From: Caballeronia hypogeia
GTDB taxonomy: Bacteria > Pseudomonadota > Gammaproteobacteria > Burkholderiales > Burkholderiaceae
NCBI RefSeq assembly: GCF_001544875.2
Contig: NZ_FCOA02000005.1
Coordinates: 204,461 to 268,460 of the forward strand
Reading direction: 5' to 3'
Length of the DNA stretch: 64,000 nucleotides
Shown here: positions 26,739 to 34,924 of the stretch, piece after piece
Layout: every line of letters begins with the position of its first letter
Position numbering within the stretch: position 1 is the stretch's first letter
Translations under genes and position numbers: made by a program
Notes under the pieces: generated by a model
Told to the model about the DNA's origin: nothing
Databases searched by the model: none
What the model saw: the letters and a program-made list of their open reading frames with translations, nothing else

Positions 26739-28394
26739 TCACTGCCAGTCGATCTTGTACAGGGTTTGCCCTTCGAACGCATGCCCGGTCGCGTTCCACC
26801 CGTCTTCCCAGAGGTCATGAGGCGAGTAGAACGCCTTCACTTCGGTCTTCGTGAAACCGCGGCGATCGCACAGATTCAGCAACTGCACGAAGTCGCGGCA
26901 TTCGTCGCTCGCGGACCCGGGCTCAGGCGCATTCGTCGGCATCACCACCCAGTGGATACCTTTTTCTTTCAGATAGTCGGCGGTGCGTCCCGCAAACAGA
27001 TAAGGAATGAACGCCGGATCCACCAGGCCGCCGAGATCGGCGATCTTTTTGCCGCTATAGAAGCCGATTCCGCCGATGTCGAACGCCGCCACCACCTGGT
27101 CATTCGGCACATTCGCGTCCAGCCACTTGCCCATCCGGACATGAGTACCGTTGATGTGCTGAATGCCTTCGTCGGTGATCGTCGACCACTCGCGCAACGT
27201 GCCCGACGCCAGCGCGAACAGAGCCAGAATGGCCAGGAAGCTGTAATGTTTTTCCGATCCCGCAGGCCACTTCTTGCGCACTGAGATGGTTCGGCCAATT
27301 TCGAGCAGACCGAACGCCATCAACGGGAACACGAACAGCAGCACCATCGCCTGATACCGCATGCCGGTGCCGATCGCCGGAAAGAGGAAGAAATACACGC
27401 CGAGGTAAGTGACCGCCAGCACAATCAGGAACAGCGTGTGATACGCGCGAACCCGTAGCAAACGCCTTACGCCAAACACCGCCAGCAGCGTAAAGACTAT
27501 CGACAACCCGAGGCGGAACACGGCGAGGAGCTTGCCTGACTTGAAATCAACAAAGCTTCCCGTGATCTGGAGCAGGGCCGAACGGATAAAGCCCAGGACG
27601 ATGGCCGGCCTGAGCGGCGCCTCGCCATGAAAGTACAGCCACTTCCTGCCGCTCACCGTGACCGGAAGGAACGAGCGAGAGGTCAGATAGTTATTCAGCA
27701 TGACGAATATAACTGCCACGACACAAGGCACGACAATGCCGATCAGCGGCCGCCAGCGCCTCGTGGCGAGGTACCCTCCGACCATGAATACCGGCAGGAG
27801 CGCCACCGCTTCCGGACGGGTCGCGACCGCGACCGCGAAACACAGCCCGCACATTACCGTGTGCGGCACGCCCGCAAGGGTGCGGTCCGAGAACAGAAAA
27901 TGCGCGGCGAGGAAGAGGCAGGCGATGAGCAGCAAATGCTCCATGCCCGTCGCGATCAGCCAGACGAAGTTCCCGTACAACACCGGCAGCGACGCCAGCG
28001 CGACGCACTCGAGCGTCGGCAGCTTGTCGCGCTGTGCAGTCCGATACAGGACGACAAGGATCAGCGCCATGAACAGCGAATTAAGGATCAACAGGTAAAG
28101 CGGATGGCTGAGCGACGGAAACGCCAGATAGTTGATCGCGATAATCCACGGCCAGATCGCGCTCGACGAGCCAGAGGAAGCAACGCCGGGCATGAATCCG
28201 GGAATGCCGAACTCAGCCGCATGTTGGCCGACCACCTGATGGATCCACGAATCATCGAGTGGGAAGCCATTATTCTTCAACACCGGCCAGACGATTAACG
28301 CCACGGCGATAACGAAGGACGCAACCGGAATGAAAATGGCCAGATCTTCAGCCCGTACAACCGCGCGGACGGGGGTGCTATTAAGATTTTGCAT
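26739..28394 (-). CDS. Polytopic membrane protein, GT-C glycosyltransferase-like
   Basis: The 551-residue protein has about eleven hydrophobic segments in the first 420 residues and a soluble C-terminal tail of about 130 residues. Near the end of the first segment is FPLDDSW (D47, D48), the acidic pair found in the first periplasmic loop of GT-C enzymes that use polyprenyl-phosphate sugars. A conserved-looking RPEAVALLPV follows in the middle. It would act at the inner membrane with its catalytic face in the periplasm, decorating a lipid-linked glycan or lipid. The donor and acceptor are unknown. It lies between the WecA-like gene and kdsA, all in the same direction. Confidence 0.7.
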   Translation of the reverse strand: MQNLNSTPVRAVVRAEDLAIFIPVASFVIAVALIVWPVLKNNGFPLDDSWIHQVVGQHAAEFGIPGFMPGVASSGSSSAIWPWIIAINYLAFPSLSHPLYLLILNSLFMALILVVLYRTAQRDKLPTLECVALASLPVLYGNFVWLIATGMEHLLLIACLFLAAHFLFSDRTLAGVPHTVMCGLCFAVAVATRPEAVALLPVFMVGGYLATRRWRPLIGIVVPCVVAVIFVMLNNYLTSRSFLPVTVSGRKWLYFHGEAPLRPAIVLGFIRSALLQITGSFVDFKSGKLLAVFRLGLSIVFTLLAVFGVRRLLRVRAYHTLFLIVLAVTYLGVYFFLFPAIGTGMRYQAMVLLFVFPLMAFGLLEIGRTISVRKKWPAGSEKHYSFLAILALFALASGTLREWSTITDEGIQHINGTHVRMGKWLDANVPNDQVVAAFDIGGIGFYSGKKIADLGGLVDPAFIPYLFAGRTADYLKEKGIHWVVMPTNAPEPGSASDECRDFVQLLNLCDRRGFTKTEVKAFYSPHDLWEDGWNATGHAFEGQTLYKIDWQ

Positions 28395-28550
28395 GGCTTC
28401 TCGTGAAAGTGCTGCGGTTCGCGTTGTCCTTCATCGTGATGTTCAGAAGCAGCTCTTTCCTTTCAGCGTGTCAGATAGCCCGTCTTCGTCGGTTAGGGCG
28501 CCAAGCATTGAAGGCATCGGACAACTTCTCTTCGAATCACGCCCGTGGGG

Positions 28551-29702
28551 TCAATGAAGCCGGTCCGGTTCCGTTGAAGCTTGCGTTCTGGAGCGTGAAA
28601 TCTGGCTGAGCGTAGAGACGGGCAATAGCATCCAGCTCGGCGTCCTGAATCTGACGACAGCCGAATAGATCCACAGATAGACGCTCATGGACGCTATTGC
28701 CGATAACGCGAGCACGTACGGCGAGTTCCAGAAGAACGTCGCGGGCACGATCGTGATGAGGCTCAGCAGCCACAGATAGACCGAGCTGATCGAGTTGCGC
28801 CGCGTCGCGTGCTGCTCGTCATTGAATGAAATGCCCTTGCGCGCGATGCGCTTGTAGATGAGCGTATGCAGATGCAACGCATCGGGCGCATCGACGGCGC
28901 GGCCGCGCACGAAGCGGCGGCGATAGATCGAGAACAGCGTCTCGAAGGCCGGGTACAGCGCGACGACCGCATAGAACGCGCTGACATTCGGATGACGCGC
29001 GATCAGCAGCACCACGAGCTCGGCCATCATGAAGCCGATGAAGTACGCACCGCCATCGCCCAGGAACACGAGCCCCGAAGGATAGTTCCACACGACGAAG
29101 CCGCCGATCGCCCCGATCATCGCGAAGGCCACGCTCGCGACGAGCCAGTCGTTCACGCTGACCGCGACGTAGCCGATCGAGGCGAAGATCAGAATGGCGA
29201 CGACCGAAGCGAGACCGTTGAGCCCGTCGATGATGTTCATCGCGTTGGTGACCCCGGCCACCGCGATCATCGTGAACAGCACTCCGACCGGCAGGAACGC
29301 GAGCGCGAAGTCGACGGCCGGCAGATCCACGCGATCGATCACTGCGCCCATCACGAAGCAGCCGGCGAGCGCCGCGCCGAGCGCGCACAACAGACGCATG
29401 CGCGGCGTCACGCGCTTGGTGAGATCTTCAGCCAGTCCGCCGATGAAAGCGGGCGTGGCGCAACCCAATAACAAGAATGCTTTGTATGTCGGCGATGTAT
29501 GAAGGACGGCGGACGTAGCGAAAGTGATGGCGGTGCCGCAGAAGATTGCGAGACCACCTACACGGGGAACCACACTTTGATGCATCTTCTGTACGGCATG
29601 AAGATCCAGGTCTAGAGAAAAGCGTGCATAGGTCCCCGCGTACCGGACCACTAGCCACGTCACGAGAAACGTGGATGTGAAGCCCACAGCGATATGAATC
29701 AT
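28551..29702 (-). CDS. WecA/MraY-family polyprenyl-phosphate sugar-1-phosphate transferase
   Basis: This enzyme transfers a sugar-1-phosphate, commonly HexNAc-1-P, from UDP-sugar to undecaprenyl phosphate and starts a lipid-linked glycan. The 383-residue protein has about ten membrane segments and the family marks VPRVGGLAI (about 45-53), GLAEDLT (89-95), the catalytic NAMNIIDGLNG, VFLGDGGAYFIGF and the cytosolic HLHTLIYKR. The start at ATG 29702 is preceded by GGAG at good spacing; an upstream start adds 26 residues that do not look like the family. It is the first gene of a minus-strand run with the GT-C-like gene and kdsA. It may serve this capsule or a second surface glycan. Confidence 0.88.
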   Translation of the reverse strand: MIHIAVGFTSTFLVTWLVVRYAGTYARFSLDLDLHAVQKMHQSVVPRVGGLAIFCGTAITFATSAVLHTSPTYKAFLLLGCATPAFIGGLAEDLTKRVTPRMRLLCALGAALAGCFVMGAVIDRVDLPAVDFALAFLPVGVLFTMIAVAGVTNAMNIIDGLNGLASVVAILIFASIGYVAVSVNDWLVASVAFAMIGAIGGFVVWNYPSGLVFLGDGGAYFIGFMMAELVVLLIARHPNVSAFYAVVALYPAFETLFSIYRRRFVRGRAVDAPDALHLHTLIYKRIARKGISFNDEQHATRRNSISSVYLWLLSLITIVPATFFWNSPYVLALSAIASMSVYLWIYSAVVRFRTPSWMLLPVSTLSQISRSRTQASTEPDRLH

Positions 29703-30024
29703 CTTGCTTCTCCGGGAGCTTGCGACAGCAGGACGAGCGGTGCGTGAATACGTGATCACAACCCGATCGCGCCATTGCAATCGTTGAGAGACGCGAGAAA
29801 GCCAAAATCTAATAGATGTTCACTAATATGGAGAATGAGGCCAGGGAAACGACGTCCGGACCGGTATCCTAATAAACTAAACGTCGGCATTCCAGAACTT
29901 TTTCCATAAGGAGTCGAAGACTCGCATCGAGTCATGCTCCGTATGATCGTCTGATTTATATAGCAATTGCTTTAAAAAAACGCTGAAGCGCCTTCCTTGC
30001 AATGCTCCTGGCGGCGCGCCTGGC
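29703..30024. other. Intergenic region, no gene seen
   Basis: These 322 bases lie upstream of the WecA-like gene and downstream of a small minus-strand gene. A run of seven A at 29974-29980 next to CGCTGAAGCG (29981-29990) reads on the minus strand as a short hairpin followed by T7. It is a weak terminator candidate for the small gene. The rest shows no feature. Confidence 0.45.
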
Positions 30025-30222
30025 CTAGACAGGCTGCGCTTCGACTGCGATCGAGCGAACGCCTCGCAGGTCGTAGTCGATCGTGAGTCGGCGCCATGCG
30101 TCGGCCTCCGAACGTTCGTCCTTGATGATGTGAGCGGCAATGCCCGCCAGGTGATAGTCGATGACAAAGATGTAGTCGCAAGGCACTGCTTCTGCAATCG
30201 TCGGAAGTCGAGCGTGATCCAT
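30025..30222 (-). CDS. Small conserved-looking protein of unknown function (65 aa)
   Basis: A 65-residue frame begins at ATG 30222, eight bases after GAGGA, a good ribosome site. Third-position G/C use is high over most of its length. The sequence (DYIFVIDYHLAGIAAHIIKD, then DYDLRGVRSIAVE) has normal protein composition, no signal peptide and no membrane segment. I do not recognise a family. The frame continues open upstream to 30312, but that part looks unlike coding sequence. It is transcribed in the same direction as the WecA-like gene 322 bases downstream, with no obvious link to it. Confidence 0.5.
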   Translation of the reverse strand: MDHARLPTIAEAVPCDYIFVIDYHLAGIAAHIIKDERSEADAWRRLTIDYDLRGVRSIAVEAQPV

Positions 30223-30575
30223 GGCGAGTTCCTCGGTTTGATTGGTGCCGTCCTGGACAGACGAAAATCGTCTGTCGATTTCCTTGGATTCGACTGCGCC
30301 ATCCCTGCTCATAGTGGTGCGGGCAGAGGAGTCGGCGATTATGTGCTTCGCAAGCGATTGGGGATATCGAAAGGCAGATTGCGTCGTGGTTCCGTTGAAT
30401 GAACCATTGGCTCGACAATGATGGCGCTGATTGTCCGCGCCGACTTGTTCTCTGTGTGCAACCGCACAGAGAATTCAAGCCAGCATAACCGTTGGCGTTG
30501 CCCAATTCAAGGCGAATCGCCTTTTAGGAATTCGAAATGATGTTTGGGGATCGAGCGCGGCGCACAGAACGTGAT
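30223..30575. other. Intergenic region with one hairpin
   Basis: These 353 bases separate the 65-residue protein gene from the end of the Rieske gene. They contain one clear hairpin: TTCTCTGTG at 30448-30456 pairs perfectly with CACAGAGAA at 30465-30473 across an 8-base loop, about 100 bases downstream of the Rieske stop. No T-run follows. It could end the five-gene operon or act as an RNA processing site. No gene is visible. Confidence 0.45.
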
Positions 30576-30932
30576 TTACGTCGTCGCTTTGCATGCAGGA
30601 GCGGACGAGAGGGCTGTCGAAGACTCGTCGATACTCAACTCGAGTTTTCCGTCGGACGTATGCACGAGGAAGGTTCCGACGGCCAGTCCCCCCGGCCCGG
30701 GCATGCGTCCCGTCCTCAGGTCGAAGCGCAGGCCGTGCGCCGGACAGCGCAGCATGCAGCCGTCGAGTTGCCCGCTGGCGAGCGACGCGCCGTTGTGAGG
30801 ACACGAGTTGTCGATCGCATGAATAGTGCCTTCGATGTTGAAAAGCACGATGCTGCGGCCATCGACGAAGACGAGCTTGCGCTGGCCGGGTAAGAGTTCG
30901 TCGACGGTTCCGACTGGTATGCGGCGTGACAT
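30576..30932 (-). CDS. Rieske-type [2Fe-2S] ferredoxin
   Basis: This 118-residue cytosolic electron carrier or ferredoxin-like subunit has the two cluster-binding boxes CPHNGA and CPAHGL, spaced as in Rieske ferredoxins of dioxygenase systems and NirD. There is no oxygenase catalytic domain and no oxygenase alpha subunit nearby, so its electron acceptor is unknown. It starts 11 bases after the DsbA-fold gene and is the last gene of the minus-strand operon that begins with the beta-keto acid cleavage enzyme. Confidence 0.88.
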   Translation of the reverse strand: MSRRIPVGTVDELLPGQRKLVFVDGRSIVLFNIEGTIHAIDNSCPHNGASLASGQLDGCMLRCPAHGLRFDLRTGRMPGPGGLAVGTFLVHTSDGKLELSIDESSTALSSAPACKATT

Positions 30933-30943
30933 GCAGCGTTCCT

Positions 30944-31591
30944 TTAGTGGCGAGCCGTGAGCATCATGGCTTCGAAGATCGCGCCGGGAGAATGGGCGCC
31001 GGACAGCGTGTAGCGAGTATCGAACACGAAATGCGGAACGCCGCTCACGCCCTCTTCAATGTAAGGCGCCGCGCGCCCCGCCGGATCCGACATGCGCTTC
31101 GATTCCGCCAGATGATTCACGAGGCCTTCATGCTCGAGGCCGCACTCGAGCCCGAGTCGCTCCAGTACCTTCCGGTCGCCGATGTTCAAGCCCTCCATGA
31201 AGTAGGCGTCGAACATGCGTTCGATCAGCCGGTCGCGCCGGGCCTCGTCGCCGCGGCGGGCCGCATAGGCCACGAGGTCGTGCGCGGCGGCCGTATTGGG
31301 CATCACTTCTATCCGCTCGAACGCGAAGACGATTCCGGCGTCGATTCCTGCGCGTCGGACCTGCTCACGTCTTGCCGCCACGGCCTCATGACTGCCCAGA
31401 CGGTCGAGATAGAACGCCTGGTAGGGCATGCCTTCGAGCGGCGTATAGGGAAGCAACTGATGGGAGCGCCATAGGACTTTGAGTCGAACGTCCGGCCGCA
31501 AGCTGGCGAAGCGCGTGATGGCCGCCTCCAGATTGCGCTTGCCGATCAGGCACCACGGGCAAATGAAATCGAAGAAGACTTCGATCGTCAT
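30944..31591 (-). CDS. DsbA-fold oxidoreductase, FrnE/HCCA isomerase-like
   Basis: The protein belongs to the thioredoxin-fold DSBA family that includes FrnE and 2-hydroxychromene-2-carboxylate isomerases. It has the strand EVFFDFICPWCLIGKRN with a CxxC (CPWC) pair, and near the C-terminus GVSGVPHFVFD with the cis-proline. There is no signal peptide, so it should be cytosolic. The start is taken at ATG 31591, where homology begins. An ATG at 31654 would add 21 residues and overlap the hydrolase gene by 14 bases, which would also suit translational coupling. Its likely role is thiol-disulfide chemistry or isomerisation of a small metabolite in the operon's pathway. Confidence 0.82.
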   Translation of the reverse strand: MTIEVFFDFICPWCLIGKRNLEAAITRFASLRPDVRLKVLWRSHQLLPYTPLEGMPYQAFYLDRLGSHEAVAARREQVRRAGIDAGIVFAFERIEVMPNTAAAHDLVAYAARRGDEARRDRLIERMFDAYFMEGLNIGDRKVLERLGLECGLEHEGLVNHLAESKRMSDPAGRAAPYIEEGVSGVPHFVFDTRYTLSGAHSPGAIFEAMMLTARH

Positions 31592-31640
31592 GGTGCGGCG
31601 CTCGCCGATTTCGCGGCCCGTCGCCTCGACATAGCGGAGT

Positions 31641-32201
31641 TCAGATGAGTCCACGGATCAGCGCCTCCGCCATCGGCCATTCACCGTAGCCCGCGGCGGG
31701 ATTCAGGTGGCCCACTTCGCCGAGATCGACGAGACCGCTGCCCCAGTCCTGCGCCATCTGCTGAACGCGCTCGAAGCTCGCCAGCGGATCGTTGCGGCTC
31801 GCGCCGACGATGCTCGGGAACGGCAGGGGCTTGCGAGGAATCGGATGCCAGCCGTTGTCTGCGAGCGCGTCGAAGGTCGGATAGCCTTCCGGCAGCGGTG
31901 TTTCGAGATCGACGGGCGCGGCCAGCAGCGCACCCTGAATCTTGCGATCGTGCTGCCGCGCCCATTGAACGGTGATCATGACGCCCGCGCTGTGCGCGAC
32001 GAGAATCACCGGACCATCGATTTTCGCGAGGGCTGCGTCGAGCGCGGCGACGCGAGCGGCGCAACTGAGCTTGTCGTGTTCGAGCGGCGGCACCGAGGCC
32101 GCGTTGGGCAGTTTCTGCTGCAACAGAGTCTGCCAATGCTCGGCGACATGGTCGCGCAAACCCGGGACGATGAGTATGGTGGGTGTCTTATCGAAAGTCA
32201 T
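31641..32201 (-). CDS. RBBP9/YdeN-family alpha/beta hydrolase
   Basis: This 186-residue serine hydrolase has the compact RBBP9/YdeN layout. It opens ILIVPGLRDHVAEHWQ, has the nucleophile elbow VAHSAGV, the acid in SRNDPLAS and the histidine in GHLNPAAGYGEW. Natural substrates of this family are mostly unknown; esterase activity on small esters is common. It follows the MFS carrier by 38 bases and overlaps or nearly touches the DsbA-fold gene, so it belongs to the same operon. It could open an ester or lactone that feeds the beta-keto acid pathway. Confidence 0.85.
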   Translation of the reverse strand: MTFDKTPTILIVPGLRDHVAEHWQTLLQQKLPNAASVPPLEHDKLSCAARVAALDAALAKIDGPVILVAHSAGVMITVQWARQHDRKIQGALLAAPVDLETPLPEGYPTFDALADNGWHPIPRKPLPFPSIVGASRNDPLASFERVQQMAQDWGSGLVDLGEVGHLNPAAGYGEWPMAEALIRGLI

Positions 32202-32239
32202 GACAATCGTTCTTTGGGTGATCAGGTAGCGGCGTCAGA

Positions 32240-33562
32240 TCAGCGCGAGGCCTCTTCGCGCAGGGCGGCCACGCGGTCCAGGTCGCTTGTATAGTGGCGC
32301 TTGCCGATGGCGAACACGATCGCGGCGAGAAGCGGCGCGAAAGGCACCAGTTGCAGCGCGCCCAGCAGCCCGATCCTGTCGGCGACGATGCCCGTGAGGA
32401 TCGCGGCAGGTGCGAGACCCAGCAGGTTGTTGGCGAGCGTCAGCGTGGCGAAAGCGGAAGCGTGGATGGACGGCGGCGTGAGGTTCGCGACCATGGCGCC
32501 CGAAGGTCCGGTTGCGCCTGCGCTGAAAAACATGCCGGCGCCGATCAGCGCGAGCTGCAAGGGTCCAGCCGGCATGCGGAAGGCAAGCAGGAGAAACGTG
32601 AAGCAGGCGAGGCAAAAGACAATCGCGGTGAGCCACTTCCTGTCGCGCGCGTTTCTGCTGATACGGTCGGTCAGACTGCCGCACACCACCATGCCAAGAC
32701 CCGTCACCAGCACGAACACCGCGGCGCCGACTGCGGCCTTGCCCGGAGCCATGCCGTAGTAGCGGTTCAGAAAACTCGGCAGCCATGCCCACAGCGCGGC
32801 GGGCACCAGCAGATGGAAGCCGCTGCCCACGTAGGCGCATACGATCGATCGTGTCGAAAAGAGGCCCTTCATCAGCGCGCGGAAGCTCATGCGCATGCCG
32901 AGGCTCGCCGTCTTTGCGCTATCGCTCGAAGGCTGCAGCGGTGCGAGCCGCTTTTCGGTGACGACCGTGCGATACACGATCACCAGCACGATGCCGAGCG
33001 CCGCCATCGCGCCGAACGCCGAGCGCCAGCCGAGTTGCGCGGCAACGGCGCCGCCGATCGCCATGCCCATGACCGAGCCGAACGCGCCGCCCGCCATGAA
33101 GGCCGCCGTGAGCGTCGCGCGCAGACGTGCCGGAAAAATGCTGAGCACTACCGCGATGCCGACGCTGCCGTAAGCCGCCTCGCCGATGCCGACGAAAGCG
33201 CGCGCGAGCAGCATCTCGCCGTAGTTGGTCGAGATCGCGCAGCCGAGTGTCGCGAGACTCCACATCGCGGCCATCAGGATGATGCTCTTCACGCGGCCCC
33301 AGCGATCGGCGAGTACCGAGAGCGGGAAGGTGAGCACGCCGACCATGAGCGCGACCACGCTGCTGAGCGAACCCAGTTGCGTGTCGGAGAGTCCCCAGGT
33401 CAGCTTGAGCAACGGAAATACTGCATTCAATACCTGCCGCGACATGTAGTCGGAGAGCAGCAGCCCGACTGTCAGCGCGAACACGACCCAGGCATAGGCG
33501 CGCACGTCGCCTTTTGTTTTAGAAACTTCGCCCGTAGCGGGCTCGGCATGCTGCATGAGCAT
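32240..33562 (-). CDS. MFS transporter, anion:cation symporter-like
   Basis: This 440-residue, twelve-segment inner-membrane carrier has the MFS loop 2-3 motif LADRWGRVKS and the segment 4-5 pattern LARAFVGIGEAAYGS, typical of carriers for organic anions. A hydrophilic loop at about residues 205-225 divides the two halves. The start at ATG 33562 has AAGGAG upstream. It lies between the beta-keto acid cleavage enzyme (114 bases upstream) and the serine hydrolase (38 bases downstream), so it probably imports the acid degraded by this operon. Confidence 0.88.
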   Translation of the reverse strand: MLMQHAEPATGEVSKTKGDVRAYAWVVFALTVGLLLSDYMSRQVLNAVFPLLKLTWGLSDTQLGSLSSVVALMVGVLTFPLSVLADRWGRVKSIILMAAMWSLATLGCAISTNYGEMLLARAFVGIGEAAYGSVGIAVVLSIFPARLRATLTAAFMAGGAFGSVMGMAIGGAVAAQLGWRSAFGAMAALGIVLVIVYRTVVTEKRLAPLQPSSDSAKTASLGMRMSFRALMKGLFSTRSIVCAYVGSGFHLLVPAALWAWLPSFLNRYYGMAPGKAAVGAAVFVLVTGLGMVVCGSLTDRISRNARDRKWLTAIVFCLACFTFLLLAFRMPAGPLQLALIGAGMFFSAGATGPSGAMVANLTPPSIHASAFATLTLANNLLGLAPAAILTGIVADRIGLLGALQLVPFAPLLAAIVFAIGKRHYTSDLDRVAALREEASR

Positions 33563-33676
33563 GAAATGTCTCCTTCATGAATCTCGTCAATGGCTCGCCT
33601 TGCGTGAACGAATGATCGTTCGTCTATTCTTGTGGTTTGCGCGAGGCGAGTCGGGCCAGTCAGTTCATGCGGCCGG

Positions 33677-34732
33677 TCAGGCGGCGCGCAAGGGCAGGTT
33701 CTTCACGCCGGCGTTGCGGTTCGGCGCCATGCCGTTGGCGGCAAGCGTCTCGTCCGCGGTTTCGTACTGCACGCCGATACGGTAGATCTCGCGCGCTTCC
33801 TTGCCGCTGGCGATCTCGCGTCCCAGTTCGCGCGCCACGCGCACGCACTGCTCGATCTGCTGCACCGAGGTGAAGCGGTTGCCGTGCTGGTCGATGATCG
33901 TGTCCTCGATGCCGCAGCGCGGATGCAGACCCATCGACATCGCCATCATGTTGAACGGCAGCACGTTCTTCAGGAGCGACTCGGCCGTGAGCGTGCAGCC
34001 GTCCGGAGCACGGTGAACGAAGTTGAAGAAGTTGAACGGGTTCGGGCCGTCGAAGCCGCCGCCGATGCCGATCCACGTCAGGTTGAGCGGTCCCTTGTAC
34101 ACGCCCTTGCGCACCATGCGCTCAAGGGTTTCGAGTGCATGAATGCCGGTCAGCTGGAAGTGCGGCTGAATGCCCGACGCCTGCAGACGGCGCAGATGCT
34201 CCTCGACCCATGCGGGGCCGGCGGGAACCGTCATTTCGCTGTAGGCCGCCATGAACGCCGGATTGGACAGCGAGGTGCCCGCCAGATACTCGGGATAGAG
34301 CAACTCCATGATGTTCATCTGCGTCGTGTTGATCGCGACGGTGACCTGGTCCGGCTTCGGATCGAGATCGGCGAGCATGTGACGGGTGTCGTCGGAGAGC
34401 CACTTGGCCGCCTGGCCGTCGTCTTCCGGCGCGAACGAGATCGAGCCGCCGACCTGGATGATCATGTCGGGAACGGCTTTGCGAACGCCTGCGATCAGCT
34501 CGTTGAACTTCGACAGGCGCTTGGAACCCTTGCCGTCGAGTTCGCGCACATGCAGGTGCAGGACCGTCGCGCCGGCGTTGTAGCAGTCGACGGCCTTCTG
34601 GATTTGTTGTTCCATCGTTACCGGAATGTCTTCCGGGAAATCTTCCGGCATCCATTCGGGCCCGTAGGGCGCAACGGTGATAACGACTTTGTCCTGGTTC
34701 TCGGGGTGCAGCGAATCGTCGAGGAATTGCAT
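33677..34732 (-). CDS. Beta-keto acid cleavage enzyme (BKACE, DUF849 family)
   Basis: BKACE proteins are zinc enzymes that react a beta-keto acid with acetyl-CoA to give acetoacetate and a new acyl-CoA; the founding member is 3-keto-5-aminohexanoate cleavage enzyme. The 351-residue protein has VVITVAPYGPEW at the N-terminus, the metal site ATVLHLHVRE near residue 60, IIQVGGSISF, and LHPRCGIEDTI near residue 275. It is somewhat longer than the common 270-310 residue members, with an extended middle region (residues about 140-180). The start at ATG 34732 has GGAG upstream. It leads a minus-strand operon with an MFS carrier, a hydrolase, a DsbA-fold protein and a ferredoxin. Confidence 0.9.
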   Translation of the reverse strand: MQFLDDSLHPENQDKVVITVAPYGPEWMPEDFPEDIPVTMEQQIQKAVDCYNAGATVLHLHVRELDGKGSKRLSKFNELIAGVRKAVPDMIIQVGGSISFAPEDDGQAAKWLSDDTRHMLADLDPKPDQVTVAINTTQMNIMELLYPEYLAGTSLSNPAFMAAYSEMTVPAGPAWVEEHLRRLQASGIQPHFQLTGIHALETLERMVRKGVYKGPLNLTWIGIGGGFDGPNPFNFFNFVHRAPDGCTLTAESLLKNVLPFNMMAMSMGLHPRCGIEDTIIDQHGNRFTSVQQIEQCVRVARELGREIASGKEAREIYRIGVQYETADETLAANGMAPNRNAGVKNLPLRAA

Positions 34733-34833
34733 GAGAGGCTCCGGTGAGGAAAGGGCACTGATCGGTTCGCGGTTCAGGCACGCGTCGTGATCGTCGAAGG
34801 GCTCGCTCGATGATTTGTCGTTTGCCCTTGGTT

Positions 34834-34843
34834 GATACGTATC
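34834..34843. promoter_or_regulatory. Palindrome GATACGTATC, candidate operator
   Basis: A perfect 10-base palindrome lies about 100 bases upstream of the BKACE start in the 192-base divergent gap. Short palindromes of this type are typical operator cores for GntR-class and similar dimeric regulators. No regulator gene is adjacent, so the binder is unknown. Confidence 0.4.
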
Positions 34844-34866
34844 CTATTGCTCAGGCGGTGCGCGCG

Positions 34867-34887
34867 CCCCTCTCTTGGTGAGAGGGG
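34867..34887. repeat. Short hairpin CCCCTCTC/GAGAGGGG
   Basis: Arms 34867-34874 and 34880-34887 pair perfectly across a 5-base loop, 37 bases upstream of the next start codon. It may lie in the leader RNA of the secreted-protein gene or be a small intergenic repeat. A related but imperfect sequence (CCCTCCCGCCGCGAGAGGGG) occurs downstream of the same gene near 35896. Confidence 0.4.
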
Positions 34888-34924
34888 TGCAGGGTTAAAT
34901 ATCAGATGAATTGGAGGTGACCAG

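Noticed and set aside
27627..28298. A 223-codon plus-strand frame opposite the GT-C-like membrane protein
   Set aside because: It is extremely rich in Arg, Gln, Asp and His, the complement of hydrophobic codons. The minus strand gives a normal polytopic protein.
29877..30505. Two overlapping minus-strand frames of 141 and 177 codons around the 65-residue gene
   Set aside because: They lack ribosome sites and their codon use and composition are poor. The 65-codon frame between them has the better start and composition.
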